DNA of 64,000 bases from DATBHW01 sp035307385 (GCA_035307385.1 DATGID010000022.1:48164-112163); one strand, 5' to 3'. Counted from the stretch's first letter, positions 51,224 through 60,473 are shown. Numbers and translations: made by a program. Notes: generated by a model not told the origin, from the sequence alone.

Positions 51224-52939
51224 TTGGGTTCTGAAGTTGTCAATGGACGAGGGTCGGGGAAAAAGCAGGGAGACAAAAAAGCGGTAATACGACTCGTTCC
51301 GCTGGGTGGTTTGGGCGAGGTGGGGAAAAATATGATGGTCATCGAATATGGTGAAGATATTGTGATTGTTGATGCCGGGCTGATGTTCCCCGAAGCGGAA
51401 ATGCTCGGCGTTGATCTGGTGATTCCAGACACTGGCTATCTGCACGATAAACTTGACCGCATTCGCGCCCTCATCATCACGCATGGGCATGAAGATCACA
51501 TTGGTGGCCTTCCCTACGTTCTTCCCATGCTTGGCTTTCCGCCCGTCTACGCGACCAAACTGACACGCGGGCTGATCGAAGTCAAGCTGAAGGAACATCA
51601 CCTGCAAAACCAGGTCACCATCACCACGATTACCACCGAAGACCATCTGGAATTGGGTACGTTCGGCGTCGAATTTTTCCGCGTCAACCACAGCATCCCC
51701 GACGCTGTGGGCGTCATCATTCGCACGCCGCTTGGGACGCTGGTACATACCGGCGACTATAAGTTCGACTATACCCCAGTTGATGGCCTGCCCGCCGATT
51801 TCGGCGCGCTGGCGCGCATCGGCCAGGAAGGCGTGCTGGCGCTGATGGGCGACAGCACGCGCGCCGAATCGCCAGGCTACACGCCCTCCGAGCGCGTCAT
51901 CAACGACACGCTTGATAAGCTTTTCGCCAACGCGCCAGGGCGCATCATCCTGGCAACCTTTGCTTCGCTGATCTCGCGCATCCAGCAGGTCGTGGATACC
52001 GCCGTCCGCTATGACCGCCGCGTTGCGCTGGTTGGCCGCACGATGATTAGCAACGCCCAGATGGCCCAGGAACTGGGCTATCTGAACATTCCTGAAGGCA
52101 CACTGGTGCGCCCGGAGGAGATGTTCTTTTTCGAGCCGCAGCAGATCACCATCATCTGCACCGGCAGCCAGGGCGAACCGACCTCGGCCCTGACCCGCAT
52201 GGCAAATGGCGATCACAAGATCGTGCGCGTCCAGCCCGGCGATACCGTCATCCTTTCGGCAACGCCAGTGCCAGGCAACGAAAAGCTGGTGGGGCGCAAC
52301 ATCAACAATCTGCTGCGCCAGGGCGCGGAGGTCTACTATCCTGGGGTCGCGCAGGTCCACGTATCCGGCCACGGCAGCCAGGAAGAACTGAAACTGATGA
52401 TGAACCTGGTGCGCCCACAGTTCCTGGTGCCGGTGCATGGGGAAATGCGCCAGTTGGTGGCCCACGCGAAACTGGGCAAATCGCTGGGTATTCCAGAGGA
52501 CCATATTGTCATCGCCGAAGATGGCGACATCATCGAGGTTTCGCCTGAAGGCATCCGCAAAGCCGACCACTATACAAACGGCAACGTCTTCGTGGACGGC
52601 CTGGGTGTGGGCGACATTGGCAGCATTGTCATGCGTGACCGCCAGGTGCTGGCCCAGGATGGCATTCTGATGGCCGTCCTCACCGTGGATAAGGAGACCG
52701 GCCAGCCGATCTCCGGTCCCGACATCATCTCGCGCGGCTTCATCTATATGCGTGACGCCGATGAATTGATTACCCTGGCCCGCGCGCACGTGCTCGAATC
52801 CTTCGGCATGCACTCGCGCAACGGCCACACTGCCGACTGGACCTATGTGAAGGCCAAGATCAAGGACACACTTGGTGATTTTCTGTATGAAAAGACCAAA
52901 CGCCGCCCGATGATCTTGCCAGTCGTCATGGAAGTCTAG
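51224..52939 (+). CDS. rnj: Ribonuclease J
   Basis: 571 residues from TTG 51224, chosen because AGGAGG lies ~9 bp upstream and the alignment starts here. Beta-CASP metallo-beta-lactamase: IRLVPLGGLGEVGKNMMVIEYGEDIVIVDAGLMFP, zinc motif ITHGHEDHIGGLPYVL, VNHSIPDAVGVIIRTPLGTLVHTGDYKFD, then beta-CASP GDSTRAESPGYTPSE, ICTGSQGEPTSALTRMA, VHVSGHGSQEELKLMMNLVRPQFLVPVHGEMR. The C-terminal domain (DTLGDFLYEKTKRRPMILPVVMEV) completes RNase J. Combined 5' exonuclease and endonuclease of mRNA decay and rRNA maturation. Confidence 0.96.
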   Translation: MGSEVVNGRGSGKKQGDKKAVIRLVPLGGLGEVGKNMMVIEYGEDIVIVDAGLMFPEAEMLGVDLVIPDTGYLHDKLDRIRALIITHGHEDHIGGLPYVLPMLGFPPVYATKLTRGLIEVKLKEHHLQNQVTITTITTEDHLELGTFGVEFFRVNHSIPDAVGVIIRTPLGTLVHTGDYKFDYTPVDGLPADFGALARIGQEGVLALMGDSTRAESPGYTPSERVINDTLDKLFANAPGRIILATFASLISRIQQVVDTAVRYDRRVALVGRTMISNAQMAQELGYLNIPEGTLVRPEEMFFFEPQQITIICTGSQGEPTSALTRMANGDHKIVRVQPGDTVILSATPVPGNEKLVGRNINNLLRQGAEVYYPGVAQVHVSGHGSQEELKLMMNLVRPQFLVPVHGEMRQLVAHAKLGKSLGIPEDHIVIAEDGDIIEVSPEGIRKADHYTNGNVFVDGLGVGDIGSIVMRDRQVLAQDGILMAVLTVDKETGQPISGPDIISRGFIYMRDADELITLARAHVLESFGMHSRNGHTADWTYVKAKIKDTLGDFLYEKTKRRPMILPVVMEV

Positions 52940-52954
52940 CCGTCTGAGCACAGC

Positions 52955-53011
52955 AGCCGAAGCCGCTCCTGGCAGAGTTTGATCTACTCTCTGCCAGGAG
53001 CGGCTTCGGCT
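52955..53011. terminator. 23-bp perfect hairpin after rnj
   Basis: AGCCGAAGCCGCTCCTGGCA and following GAG pair exactly with 52989-53011 around an 11-base loop; convergent genes lie on both sides. Right of it is TTCGTTTAG. Confidence 0.8.
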
Positions 53012-53015
53012 TCGT

Positions 53016-53702
53016 TTAGCCGGTGCGTGTCCCGCCGCGCCGCAGCGGCACCAGACGAATCAACGTCGTCGCAATGCGGTTAATGGCTGTTAAATACGCC
53101 TCGTGGGGGGCTGGTGGTGGCCCGCCGCGCACCGCGTAATCATCGGCAGTCGCCAGCAAATAATCCGCCGGAAGGCTCCCCAGCACTGCCAGGCCACCCT
53201 CCAGCCTCGTTTCCAGGTTTTGCTCTTCCTGGGCAGGCACCCGCGCAAACAAGACCGCAGCATGCCCTCCAGGGTCCAGCGCGCCCAGCCGTTCGGCCAG
53301 CTTCGTCGCGCCCTGGCGCGCCTCCTGCGTGTTATCAATGGCAAGCACCAGATAATCAATCCCCACCTGCATCCCTCCAGCATGCTCCAGCAGTAGGGCA
53401 TCCACATCCACCAGCACGCAGTCGGCGCGGCCAGCCACGCGCTGGCGTGCGCCCTCCAGGATAGTTGCCAGTTGGTTGGGGGGGACAGCGCCCGGTGTCC
53501 ACAGCACCAGATTCTTCATCGGCGCGTGTTCAAATAAGGCACCCAAAAGCGAGCGGCGCAGCGAAAGGTCGGCCACCAGCACCCGCACCCCCTGACGCAC
53601 CAGGGACTGACCAAGATAAAAGAGCGCTGTGCCAACCCCATGCCCCCGGTGCTCCTGAGTTAGTACGATCACGCGAACATCCGCTGCGTTCGCAGCACTC
53701 AT
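53016..53702 (-). CDS. ParA/MinD-like protein with a degenerate P-loop
   Basis: 228 residues. VRVIVLTQEHRGHGVGTALFYLGQSLVRQGVRVLVADLSLRRSLLGALF has the layout of the deviant Walker A strand-loop-helix of MinD/ParA proteins, but the KGGxGKT loop reads RGHGVGT, so both Lys are absent. ADCVLVDVDALLLEHAGG could replace the Walker B strand and YLVLAIDNTQEARQGATKLAERL the switch region. It is therefore probably a non-hydrolysing relative, perhaps a scaffold. Neighbours give no clue. Ribosome binding site GGGGAAG is weakly placed. Confidence 0.55.
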   Translation of the reverse strand: MSAANAADVRVIVLTQEHRGHGVGTALFYLGQSLVRQGVRVLVADLSLRRSLLGALFEHAPMKNLVLWTPGAVPPNQLATILEGARQRVAGRADCVLVDVDALLLEHAGGMQVGIDYLVLAIDNTQEARQGATKLAERLGALDPGGHAAVLFARVPAQEEQNLETRLEGGLAVLGSLPADYLLATADDYAVRGGPPPAPHEAYLTAINRIATTLIRLVPLRRGGTRTG

Positions 53703-53968
53703 AGCGCTTCCCCATCCCTAAAAATAGCCAGAGGTGACGGCAATTTGGGCGCATCCTTTGCACAAAGGACAAACTGGCCCTCTATCAGTCCGTTAGATAG
53801 CAAGGGAATAAAAGTGTGCAGCATATCCAGGCATGTTTTATGCCAGCCCACCTGAGCGCTTGTTGGGGGCTGGACGGTTTCCGTCTGTTCTCCCGAGACA
53901 ACCCCAATTGCCTGACTGCTGCAAGTATAGCGGCGTTACCTGGGAAATGTCAAGAAAACTTTATCTAT
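53703..53968. other. Intergenic region without a supportable gene
   Basis: Short frames here lack ribosome binding sites and recognisable residues. It contains the upstream region of the ParA-like gene (minus strand) and ends at the promoter of the amidohydrolase. Confidence 0.5.
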
Positions 53969-53998
53969 TTGCAGCGCCTCCTCAGCCCATGCTATACT
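53969..53998 (+). promoter_or_regulatory. Promoter of the amidohydrolase gene
   Basis: TTGCAG (53969-53974) and TATACT (53993-53998), 18-bp spacer, ~65 bp upstream of ATG 54063. Confidence 0.55.
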
Positions 53999-54062
53999 GC
54001 CGCCAGAGGAGGAGCGACTTCCCGATCTGGCGCGCGCCAGGCGTGAAGCCGCCAGCAATGCC

Positions 54063-54917
54063 ATGATTATCGATGCCCATACCCACCTCTTCCCGCCAGA
54101 AATACGCGCCCAGCGCGCCGCGTACTGCGCTCGCGACCCCTGGTTCGCCGAACTCTACAGCAATCCCAAGGCACGCATGGCAACCGCCGAAGAACTGGTT
54201 GCCTCGATGGACGCTGCCGGAATAGACGCCTCGATTGCCTGCCCCTTTGGTTGGAGCGACTCTGGCATCATCGAGGAATGCAACGACTACCTGATTGACG
54301 CGATGCGCCGCTATCCGGGGCGCATCATCGGCCTGGCAGCCGTCCAGCCCACTGCTGGAGCGCGAGCCGTGGCCGAACTGGAGCGCTGCGCCCGCGCCGG
54401 AATGCCCGGCTGCGGCGAGTTGATGCCGCACGGCCAGGGCTATCGCCTCAGCGATCTGGCGCTGCTCGAGCCGCTGGTGGAGGTGGCCCGTGCCCATGGC
54501 CTCTTCATCCTCACCCATACCAGCGAGCCAGTCGGCCACAGCTATCATGGCAAGGGCAACGCCGTGCCCGGCGACCTGGAGGTCTTTCTGCGCGGTTTCC
54601 CCGATGTGCGCGTCGTGGCGGCGCACTGGGGCGGCGGCTTCCCCTTTTATGAACTGATGCCCGAAGTGCAGCAGGCCGCTGCCAACCTCTGGTATGACAG
54701 CGCCGCCTCGCCCTTTCTCTATCGCAATGACATCTTCCCCATCACGGCGCGGCTCGTTGGGGCGCGCAAGCTGCTCTTTGCCAGCGATTACCCGCTCATC
54801 TCGCAGCAGCGCATGCTCGGCTATACGCGCGCCTCTGGCCTGACCGCCGAAGAACTGACGCTGGTGCTGGGCGGAAATGCGCAAGCCCTGCTGACCCAAG
54901 CTCAGGCAGGTCGCTAG
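54063..54917 (+). CDS. Amidohydrolase-2 family TIM-barrel hydrolase/decarboxylase
   Basis: 284 residues. The N-terminal metal motif is MIIDAHTHLFPPE (HxH), later FILTHTSEPVGHSYHG and VVAAHWGGGFPFYELMPE supply further His ligands, and LLFASDYPL supplies the Asp. NLWYDSAASPFLY fits the same barrel. This pattern is the amidohydrolase_2 (ACMSD-like) class, which includes non-oxidative decarboxylases as well as hydrolases. Substrate unknown. The start of the next gene directly abuts the stop, so they are coupled. Confidence 0.88.
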   Translation: MIIDAHTHLFPPEIRAQRAAYCARDPWFAELYSNPKARMATAEELVASMDAAGIDASIACPFGWSDSGIIEECNDYLIDAMRRYPGRIIGLAAVQPTAGARAVAELERCARAGMPGCGELMPHGQGYRLSDLALLEPLVEVARAHGLFILTHTSEPVGHSYHGKGNAVPGDLEVFLRGFPDVRVVAAHWGGGFPFYELMPEVQQAAANLWYDSAASPFLYRNDIFPITARLVGARKLLFASDYPLISQQRMLGYTRASGLTAEELTLVLGGNAQALLTQAQAGR

Positions 54918-55799
54918 ATGGATGCCCCATTTCTCTTGGCAGATTTAGTAGAGCACCTCAATATTGCCCATCACTCCACCTTCATAGCCGGAGATCGATA
55001 TGCTCTAGGCGAGCAAGGAGCGTATGCGCTATCCGACGCACAGGGGCATCGGTATGTACTTAAATGGCAACCCAGAGCAAACCACCTTGAGCGCGTATTG
55101 TATGCTCAGGCTGTGACCGAACGGCTGCGCGCGCAAGGCTACCCATCACCTGCGTATCTGCATATCGGCGCTGCCCTGGGAGGAACCTATAGCGTGCAGC
55201 AGGCCCTTCCTGGCACGCCTATAGGCTGCTTAACTCTTCAGAATCTGCCAGATATTTTAAAGCTCCAGGCGCTCCACGCGATGCAGGCTCCGCCAGGGCC
55301 GCGCACCTGGCCGCGTGAAGTTGTCCAGACCGTGCTAGAAGGCGGCGATGGCTACTGCTTGCATATCTCATTGCAGCAGCATTCGCCAGAAACCGCTAGA
55401 ATGCTGCAAACGCTTCAGCGTCTAGTGGCCGACTATCAGCAGCACATCAGCGAGACAAACGAGATCGTGCATTTTGATTTTCAAGCAGCCAACTTTCTGG
55501 TCTATCAAGATAGGCTCAGTGGCGTGGTTGATTGGGAAGCCGCCAGTGCAGGCGACAGCGCCTTCGATCTGGCAACGCTCTTATTCTATGGCTACGATGA
55601 CGCAGCACTGCGCGATTTTCTGTGGCAATACAGTCTTGCCCGCCGTCCCATCCAGGTTATAAGCATCTATCTGGCCCATCTGATCTTGCGCCAGGTAGAT
55701 TGGTCGCTTCGACATCACGAAGAAGCGGTGAGCGAGCGCTACATCGCGCGGGGGCAGACGTTGCTGGCAGATATCCATGCGCACCTGCCACAGCCCTAG
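54918..55799 (+). CDS. Aminoglycoside phosphotransferase-fold kinase
   Basis: 293 residues. ALSDAQGHRYVLKWQPRANHLERVLYAQAVTERLRAQGYPSPAYLHIG is the N-lobe with the ATP Lys. The catalytic loop is VHFDFQAANFLV (Asp, Asn) and the metal motif VVDWEAASAGDSAFDLATLLF. Substrate could be an aminoglycoside, choline, or another hydroxyl compound. The upstream amidohydrolase gene ends at the base before this ATG. Base composition is lower in GC than the neighbours, which may point to a different history. Confidence 0.83.
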   Translation: MDAPFLLADLVEHLNIAHHSTFIAGDRYALGEQGAYALSDAQGHRYVLKWQPRANHLERVLYAQAVTERLRAQGYPSPAYLHIGAALGGTYSVQQALPGTPIGCLTLQNLPDILKLQALHAMQAPPGPRTWPREVVQTVLEGGDGYCLHISLQQHSPETARMLQTLQRLVADYQQHISETNEIVHFDFQAANFLVYQDRLSGVVDWEAASAGDSAFDLATLLFYGYDDAALRDFLWQYSLARRPIQVISIYLAHLILRQVDWSLRHHEEAVSERYIARGQTLLADIHAHLPQP

Positions 55800-55936
55800 C
55801 GAGCGGTGATAAAGGTGCTCAGAAACGCGTATATACATTTGTAAGAAAAGCGCGCTATAATCATCAGCAAGGCATGAACATACCTCTACACGGTTCGAGC
55901 ATCAGCAACACCAGGGACAAGCCGAAGGGGCAGCGC

Positions 55937-56743
55937 ATGAAAGTTCGCTCGTTGGGCAGCGGCAGCAGCGGCAACGCCTTGCTTGTCGAGTCAGGCAGCA
56001 CTTGCCTGCTCGTCGATGCCGGGCTGCCGCCGCGCATCCTGTTCGCGCGCCTGCGCGCGGCAGGCGTGACGCGCAGCCAATTGACCGCCATTCTGCTGAC
56101 CCACGAGCACACCGACCACTCCCAGGGCGCAGCGGTGCTGGCCCGCGAATGGGAAGCGCCGATCATCAGCGCGCCGGAGACCCTGCGCGCCATGCTGCCC
56201 AGCGAGGCCGAAGGCGGGCCACGCTGCTCCATCGAGCCGCTGGCGGTGGGCGCAAGCCTGCGCGTGGGCAGCCTGGATGTCTCCTCATTTCCGGTTTCGC
56301 ATGACGCCATCGCCCCCTGTGGCTATCTGATCAGTTCGCAGGGCTGGCGCATTTGCGTCGCCATCGATACCGGCATGGCGCAGGGGCCACTGCTCGATGC
56401 TCTGCGCGCCGCGCAGTTGCTGGTGCTGGAAGCTAACCATGACCACGAGCGCCTGCTGCGCGGCCCCTATCCCTGGCATTTAAAGAAGCGCATCCTTAGC
56501 CCTACCGGCCATCTCTCCAATGAGCAGGCCGCCGACGCGCTGGAGGCGATTGTCGATGACACGCCGCGCTGGGTCTGGCTGGCGCACCTCAGTCGCACCA
56601 ACAACACACCTGATCTGGCGCGCGCCCATATCATCGAGCGCCTGGATCGCTTAGGCGCGTCGTCCATCCAGCCCGATGTCCTGCCGCCTGGCCCTGGTCT
56701 GGAATGGGACAGCGCCAGCCTCTGGAGCCTTCTGCCGCGTTAG
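55937..56743 (+). CDS. WalJ/YycJ-family metallo-beta-lactamase-fold hydrolase
   Basis: 268 residues from ATG 55937. Begins MKVRSLGSGSSGNALLVESGSTCLLVDAGLPPRIL, typical of YycJ/WalJ, with zinc motif LLTHEHTDHSQGA, then VSSFPVSHDAIAPCGYLI, CVAIDTGMAQGPLLDAL, LVLEANHDHERLLRGPYPWHLKKRILSPTGHLSNEQAADAL and WVWLAHLSRTNNTPDLA. Bacillus WalJ is linked to DNA replication/cell wall coordination and is probably an exonuclease or phosphodiesterase. Usually next to walRK, which is not the case here. Confidence 0.88.
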   Translation: MKVRSLGSGSSGNALLVESGSTCLLVDAGLPPRILFARLRAAGVTRSQLTAILLTHEHTDHSQGAAVLAREWEAPIISAPETLRAMLPSEAEGGPRCSIEPLAVGASLRVGSLDVSSFPVSHDAIAPCGYLISSQGWRICVAIDTGMAQGPLLDALRAAQLLVLEANHDHERLLRGPYPWHLKKRILSPTGHLSNEQAADALEAIVDDTPRWVWLAHLSRTNNTPDLARAHIIERLDRLGASSIQPDVLPPGPGLEWDSASLWSLLPR

Positions 56744-56753
56744 GAGCGCCCGC

Positions 56754-57329
56754 ATGCCATCCATCACCCAGCCACCTCATGCCAGAGAAGCCGTCGAAGC
56801 GGGCCGCAACCAAGCGCAAACGCCCAGGCTTCCCTTTCTCTTCTCGCCTCATTTCTTGCAAGCGCTGCTCCTTTGTCTGCTCGCGGTGACTGCTGCCATT
56901 GTGCAGATCAACGGTGGCAGTAAGCTTGATGCCGTGCTGGCGACAGGCATCGGCTTGTTTCTGGGATGGCTCATCTATCCGAAACGCCTCTTTATTCTGA
57001 GCGCGCTGGTGCTGCCGCTGGGCATCATCAACCAACTCTTCGATAGTAAGATCATCAGCGGGCAGTATATTGAGGCGTTCCATTTGCTGGCTCTGGCCCT
57101 GGGATTGCTAGCAATTACCTGGGCCATGCGCGCCATCCCGACCTGGGCACATCCCGCAGCGCTCTCGCCAGGCGCGGCAGTGGCAGTGCTGGGTCTGCTT
57201 CTCCTGGCAGCCGACGCATCAGCGCCAGCCGCCAGGATCATCTTCTCCTTCTGGCTGCCAGCGGCAGTGCTGGGTGCGCTGGGCCTCTGGTATCTGTTTA
57301 TGTCGGCCTTTGGACGAGTGAAATCTTGA
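56754..57329 (+). CDS. Conserved-looking membrane protein
   Basis: 191 residues from ATG 56754 with AGGAG 9 bp upstream. Five hydrophobic helices: FLQALLLCLLAVTAAIVQI, LDAVLATGIGLFLGWLIYP, LFILSALVLPLGIINQLF, IEAFHLLALALGLLAITWA, then a small one and IIFSFWLPAAVLGALGLWYLFMS. Not recognised. It lies 10 bp after the walJ-like gene and is likely cotranscribed. Confidence 0.6.
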   Translation: MPSITQPPHAREAVEAGRNQAQTPRLPFLFSPHFLQALLLCLLAVTAAIVQINGGSKLDAVLATGIGLFLGWLIYPKRLFILSALVLPLGIINQLFDSKIISGQYIEAFHLLALALGLLAITWAMRAIPTWAHPAALSPGAAVAVLGLLLLAADASAPAARIIFSFWLPAAVLGALGLWYLFMSAFGRVKS

Positions 57330-57355
57330 CACGTCGCGCATTTTTTACGTATGTT
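57326..57355 (+). promoter_or_regulatory. Promoter of the DUF402-epimerase-carboxylase operon
   Basis: TTGACA (57326-57331) and TATGTT (57350-57355) with an 18-bp spacer. The box overlaps the stop of the membrane protein gene. Confidence 0.6.
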
Positions 57356-57454
57356 ACATAGGTGCAAGCGACTGGAGAGTCGCCCGGCATCACACTGGAA
57401 CGAATCACGTGAGGCGCAGAAGCTTGGTAAGCGCCCACTGCACTGGAGAAACGT

Positions 57455-58024
57455 ATGCTACCGCGCGTGTTGATGCGCCAGGAAAAGTATGATAAACGGC
57501 TCGGAGGAACGTGGGAGGGGTATCTCTTGCCTTCCAGCGCAACGCGCACGAGCATCTGGACCCCCGCGGGCACCGTCATGCATTGGTCCACCCGCGACTG
57601 GACGATGCGCTACCACAGTCTTCAGCACTTCTGGCCTGATCGCTGGTATACCTTGAATGCGCTCTATCGTGATCGCGACCTGTACGCCATTTACTGCACG
57701 ATCATCCAGCCGCCCGCGCTGGGCGAAGGCGCAACCTATACCGATCTGGAACTTGGCCTGCGCGTCCAGCCCGATTTTTCGCATGAAGTGCTGAATATGG
57801 AAACCTTCGAGCTAGCGGCGGAAGGGTTGAACTATCCCGAAGAGGTGCGCATCGGCGCGCTGCTGGCGCTGGATGGGCTGATTCGCTCGGCAAACCGGCG
57901 GAATGGCCCATTTGTGACCATTCCGCTGGTCTTGCCACGGGTGGACCTGGAAAAGTTGAGCCAGGAAGAGATACACACCATTCTGGACGATTTCGACGAA
58001 GCTATCGCGAGGCATATCGTATGA
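57455..58024 (+). CDS. DUF402 family protein
   Basis: 189 residues. LGGTWEGYLLPSSATRTSIWTPAGTVMHWSTRDWTMRYHSLQHFWPDRWYTLNALYRDRDLYAIYCTIIQPP and YTDLELGLRVQPDFSHEVLNMETFELAAEGLNYPEEVR are the DUF402 (YgaC/Ntdp-like) core, related to nucleoside di/triphosphatases that use a metal and acidic residues (D-x-E-L). Four-base overlap (ATGA) with the epimerase gene downstream. Its link to propionyl-CoA metabolism is only positional. Confidence 0.75.
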   Translation: MLPRVLMRQEKYDKRLGGTWEGYLLPSSATRTSIWTPAGTVMHWSTRDWTMRYHSLQHFWPDRWYTLNALYRDRDLYAIYCTIIQPPALGEGATYTDLELGLRVQPDFSHEVLNMETFELAAEGLNYPEEVRIGALLALDGLIRSANRRNGPFVTIPLVLPRVDLEKLSQEEIHTILDDFDEAIARHIV

Positions 58025-58476
58025 CTGACCAGCCAGACCTCAGCAGCGCGGCCATGCCCGGCCATCTCATCAAGCGCATCGATCACGTGGCTATCGTCGT
58101 GCGCAGCATCGATCAGGCGCTGGGCTTCTATCGTGATCTGCTGGGCATGCAGCCTTCCGCCATCAAAACGCTTGCCCAGGAAGGGGTGCGCATCGCCTTT
58201 TTGCCCTCCGGTGGGCCGCAGGGCAGCGAGATCGAACTGGTCGAGCCAACGGACCCAACGACGGGCGTGGCCCAATTTCTGGAGAAGCGCGGCGAGGGGC
58301 TGCACCATATCTGCCTGGAAACGCCCAACATCGATGCCGCGCTGGCCTATCTGGCCGCGAGCGGTGCGCGGGTTCTCGATAGCACGCCGCGCCAGGCCGC
58401 CGAAGGCCGCGCCATCTTTGTGCATCCCAAAAGCGCCAATGGTGTCTTGCTGGAACTGGTGCAACGCACCGAGTAG
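58021..58476 (+). CDS. mce: Methylmalonyl-CoA epimerase (VOC family)
   Basis: 151 residues, overlapping the DUF402 stop by 4 bp. IKRIDHVAIVVRSIDQALGFYRDLLGM has the first metal His, IELVEPTDPTTGVAQFLEKRGEGLHHICLETPNIDAALAYL has the central motif, and FVHPKSANGVLLELVQ the final Glu. It interconverts (R)- and (S)-methylmalonyl-CoA in propionate breakdown or the reverse branch. The carboxylase beta subunit follows 28 bp on. Confidence 0.93.
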   Translation: MTDQPDLSSAAMPGHLIKRIDHVAIVVRSIDQALGFYRDLLGMQPSAIKTLAQEGVRIAFLPSGGPQGSEIELVEPTDPTTGVAQFLEKRGEGLHHICLETPNIDAALAYLAASGARVLDSTPRQAAEGRAIFVHPKSANGVLLELVQRTE

Positions 58477-58504
58477 CTGACTATACGCAAAGCAGGAGCC
58501 GTCT

Positions 58505-60055
58505 ATGAACAATCGTGAACGTATCGAAGAACTGCGCCGCATGAAACAAGAAGCCCTGCTGGGCGGCGGCCAGAAGCGCATCGACGCGCAGCACAAAAAG
58601 GGCAAGCTAACCGCCCGCGAGCGGCTCGATCTGCTGCTGGACCCTGGCTCCTTCAACGAACTGGATATGTTTGTCACCCATCGCTCCAGCGCTTTTGGCC
58701 TGGACAAGCAGCGCTTCGCGGGCGATGGCGTGGTCACCGGCTACGGCGAGATTGACGGGCGGCTGGTCTACGTCTTTGCCATGGACTTCACCGTCTTTGG
58801 CGGCACCATGTCCGAGGCCAACGCCGAAAAAATCTGTAAGATCATGGACATGGCGATGAAGAACGGCGCGCCGATCATCGGCCTGAACGACAGCGGCGGC
58901 GCGCGCATTCAAGAGGGCGTCGTCAGCCTGGGCGCGTATGCTGACATCTTCTTGCGCAACACGCTGGCCTCTGGCGTCGTCCCTCAGCTTTCGGCGGTGC
59001 TTGGCCCCTGCGCGGGCGGCGCGGTCTATTCGCCCGCCATCACCGACTTTATCTTTATGGTCGATGGCGCCAGCCATATGTTTGTCACCGGCCCCAACGT
59101 CGTCAAGACAGTCACCCACGAAGATGTCACCTTCGAGGAACTGGGCGGCGCGAGTGTCCATAACAGCATCAGCGGTGTGGCGCACTTCGCCGCGCCCAAT
59201 GAAGCGGCCTGCCTGCATCAGATTCGCACGCTGATGAGCTATATCCCTTCCAACAATGTGGAAGACCCGCCGCGCCTGGACCCCACCGACGCGCCTGATC
59301 GCGTGGATGAGGCGCTGGACGACATCATCCCCGACAACCCCAACAAACCCTACGACATGAAAGAGGTCATCCACCGCGTCGTCGATAACGGCGATTTCTT
59401 CGAGGTGCAGGAGCAATATGCCCGCAATATCATCGTCGGCTTTGCGCGCCTGAATGGGCGTTCGGTGGGCATCGTCGCGCAGCAGCCCAGCGTGCTGGCG
59501 GGCGTGCTCGACATCAACTCATCCGATAAGGCTGCGCGCTTTGTGCGCTTTTGCGATTGCTTCAACATTCCCATCATCACGTTCGAGGACGTGCCTGGCT
59601 TCCTGCCTGGTCTCGGCCAGGAGCACGGCGGCATCATTCGGCACGGAGCCAAGCTGCTCTTTGCCTACTGCGAGGCGACGGTCCCCAAGATCACAGTCAT
59701 CACGCGCAAAGCCTACGGCGGCGCGTATGACGTGATGAGCAGCAAACACGTGCGCGGTGACATCAACTATGCCTGGCCTTCCGCCGAAATCGCGGTGATG
59801 GGACCGGAAGGCGCGGTCAACATCCTCTTCAAAGACGAGATCGAAGCCGCCGCAGACCCCACGGCGCGCCGCCAGGAACTGATTGCCTACTATCAGGAAA
59901 AGTTTGCCAATCCCTATGAAGCGGCCTCGCGCGGCTACATCGACGAGATCATCGAGCCGCGCGACACGCGCTCCAGGCTGATTCGCGCGCTGGAAATGCT
60001 CAAGAACAAGCGCGACACCAACCCGCCCAAAAAGCACGGCAACATTCCGCTGTAG
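58505..60055 (+). CDS. Acyl-CoA (propionyl-CoA) carboxylase beta subunit
   Basis: 516 residues with CAGGAG before the ATG. RIDAQHKKGKLTARERLDLLLDPGSFNELDMFVTHR, the acyl-CoA carboxyltransferase motifs IIGLNDSGGARIQEGVVSLGAYADIF and GPCAGGAVYSPAITDFIFMV, then GIVAQQPSVLAGVLDINSSDKAARFVRFCD and TVITRKAYGGAYDVMSSKH. Member of the PccB/MMD-alpha type carboxyltransferase. Together with the epimerase it would convert propionyl-CoA toward succinyl-CoA. No biotin carboxylase or carrier gene in the window. Confidence 0.94.
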   Translation: MNNRERIEELRRMKQEALLGGGQKRIDAQHKKGKLTARERLDLLLDPGSFNELDMFVTHRSSAFGLDKQRFAGDGVVTGYGEIDGRLVYVFAMDFTVFGGTMSEANAEKICKIMDMAMKNGAPIIGLNDSGGARIQEGVVSLGAYADIFLRNTLASGVVPQLSAVLGPCAGGAVYSPAITDFIFMVDGASHMFVTGPNVVKTVTHEDVTFEELGGASVHNSISGVAHFAAPNEAACLHQIRTLMSYIPSNNVEDPPRLDPTDAPDRVDEALDDIIPDNPNKPYDMKEVIHRVVDNGDFFEVQEQYARNIIVGFARLNGRSVGIVAQQPSVLAGVLDINSSDKAARFVRFCDCFNIPIITFEDVPGFLPGLGQEHGGIIRHGAKLLFAYCEATVPKITVITRKAYGGAYDVMSSKHVRGDINYAWPSAEIAVMGPEGAVNILFKDEIEAAADPTARRQELIAYYQEKFANPYEAASRGYIDEIIEPRDTRSRLIRALEMLKNKRDTNPPKKHGNIPL

Positions 60056-60065
60056 GGCAGCGCCA

Positions 60066-60473
60066 TTAGGCCGGTAGGACGGCAATAGCCTCGATTTCCA
60101 GCAAGAAATCTTCCTGAAACAGGCCGCTCACCACGACCAGCGTGCTTGCCGGGGGAGCCTCAGTATTCACGTAGAGGTCGCGCACCTCGCGCAGTACCAG
60201 CGTTTGTGACCGATCAAGCAGGTAATAATTCAGCTTCACCACGTGGTTGAAATCAGCCCCGACGGCAGCCAGCGCCGCCTTGATATTTTCAAAGACTTGC
60301 ACGGCCTGAGCGCGAAAATCGCCACGGCCAACCAGATTCCTTGAGGCATCAAGGGCAACCTGCCCCGCGAGATAGATCGTCTGCCCGCCGGTGACCTTCA
60401 CCACATGCGAATAGCCTGGCGGAGCCGCTAAGGTCGAAGGATTCAGAAACTCGATATGATCGGGATGGCTCAT
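60066..60473 (-). CDS. RidA/YjgF-family protein
   Basis: 135 residues from ATG 60473 (GGAT upstream; the longer frame is unlikely). FLNPSTLAAPPGYSHVVKVTGGQTIYLAGQVALDA, QVFENIKAALAAVGADFNHVVKLNYYLLDRSQTLVLREVRDLYVNTEAPPASTLVVVSGLFQEDFLLEIEAIAV. The family deaminates reactive enamine/imine intermediates; the key Arg of classic RidA (ssR-x-P) appears as PPASTLVVV, so activity is uncertain and it may belong to an Rid subfamily with other function. Convergent with the carboxylase. Confidence 0.85.
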   Translation of the reverse strand: MSHPDHIEFLNPSTLAAPPGYSHVVKVTGGQTIYLAGQVALDASRNLVGRGDFRAQAVQVFENIKAALAAVGADFNHVVKLNYYLLDRSQTLVLREVRDLYVNTEAPPASTLVVVSGLFQEDFLLEIEAIAVLPA

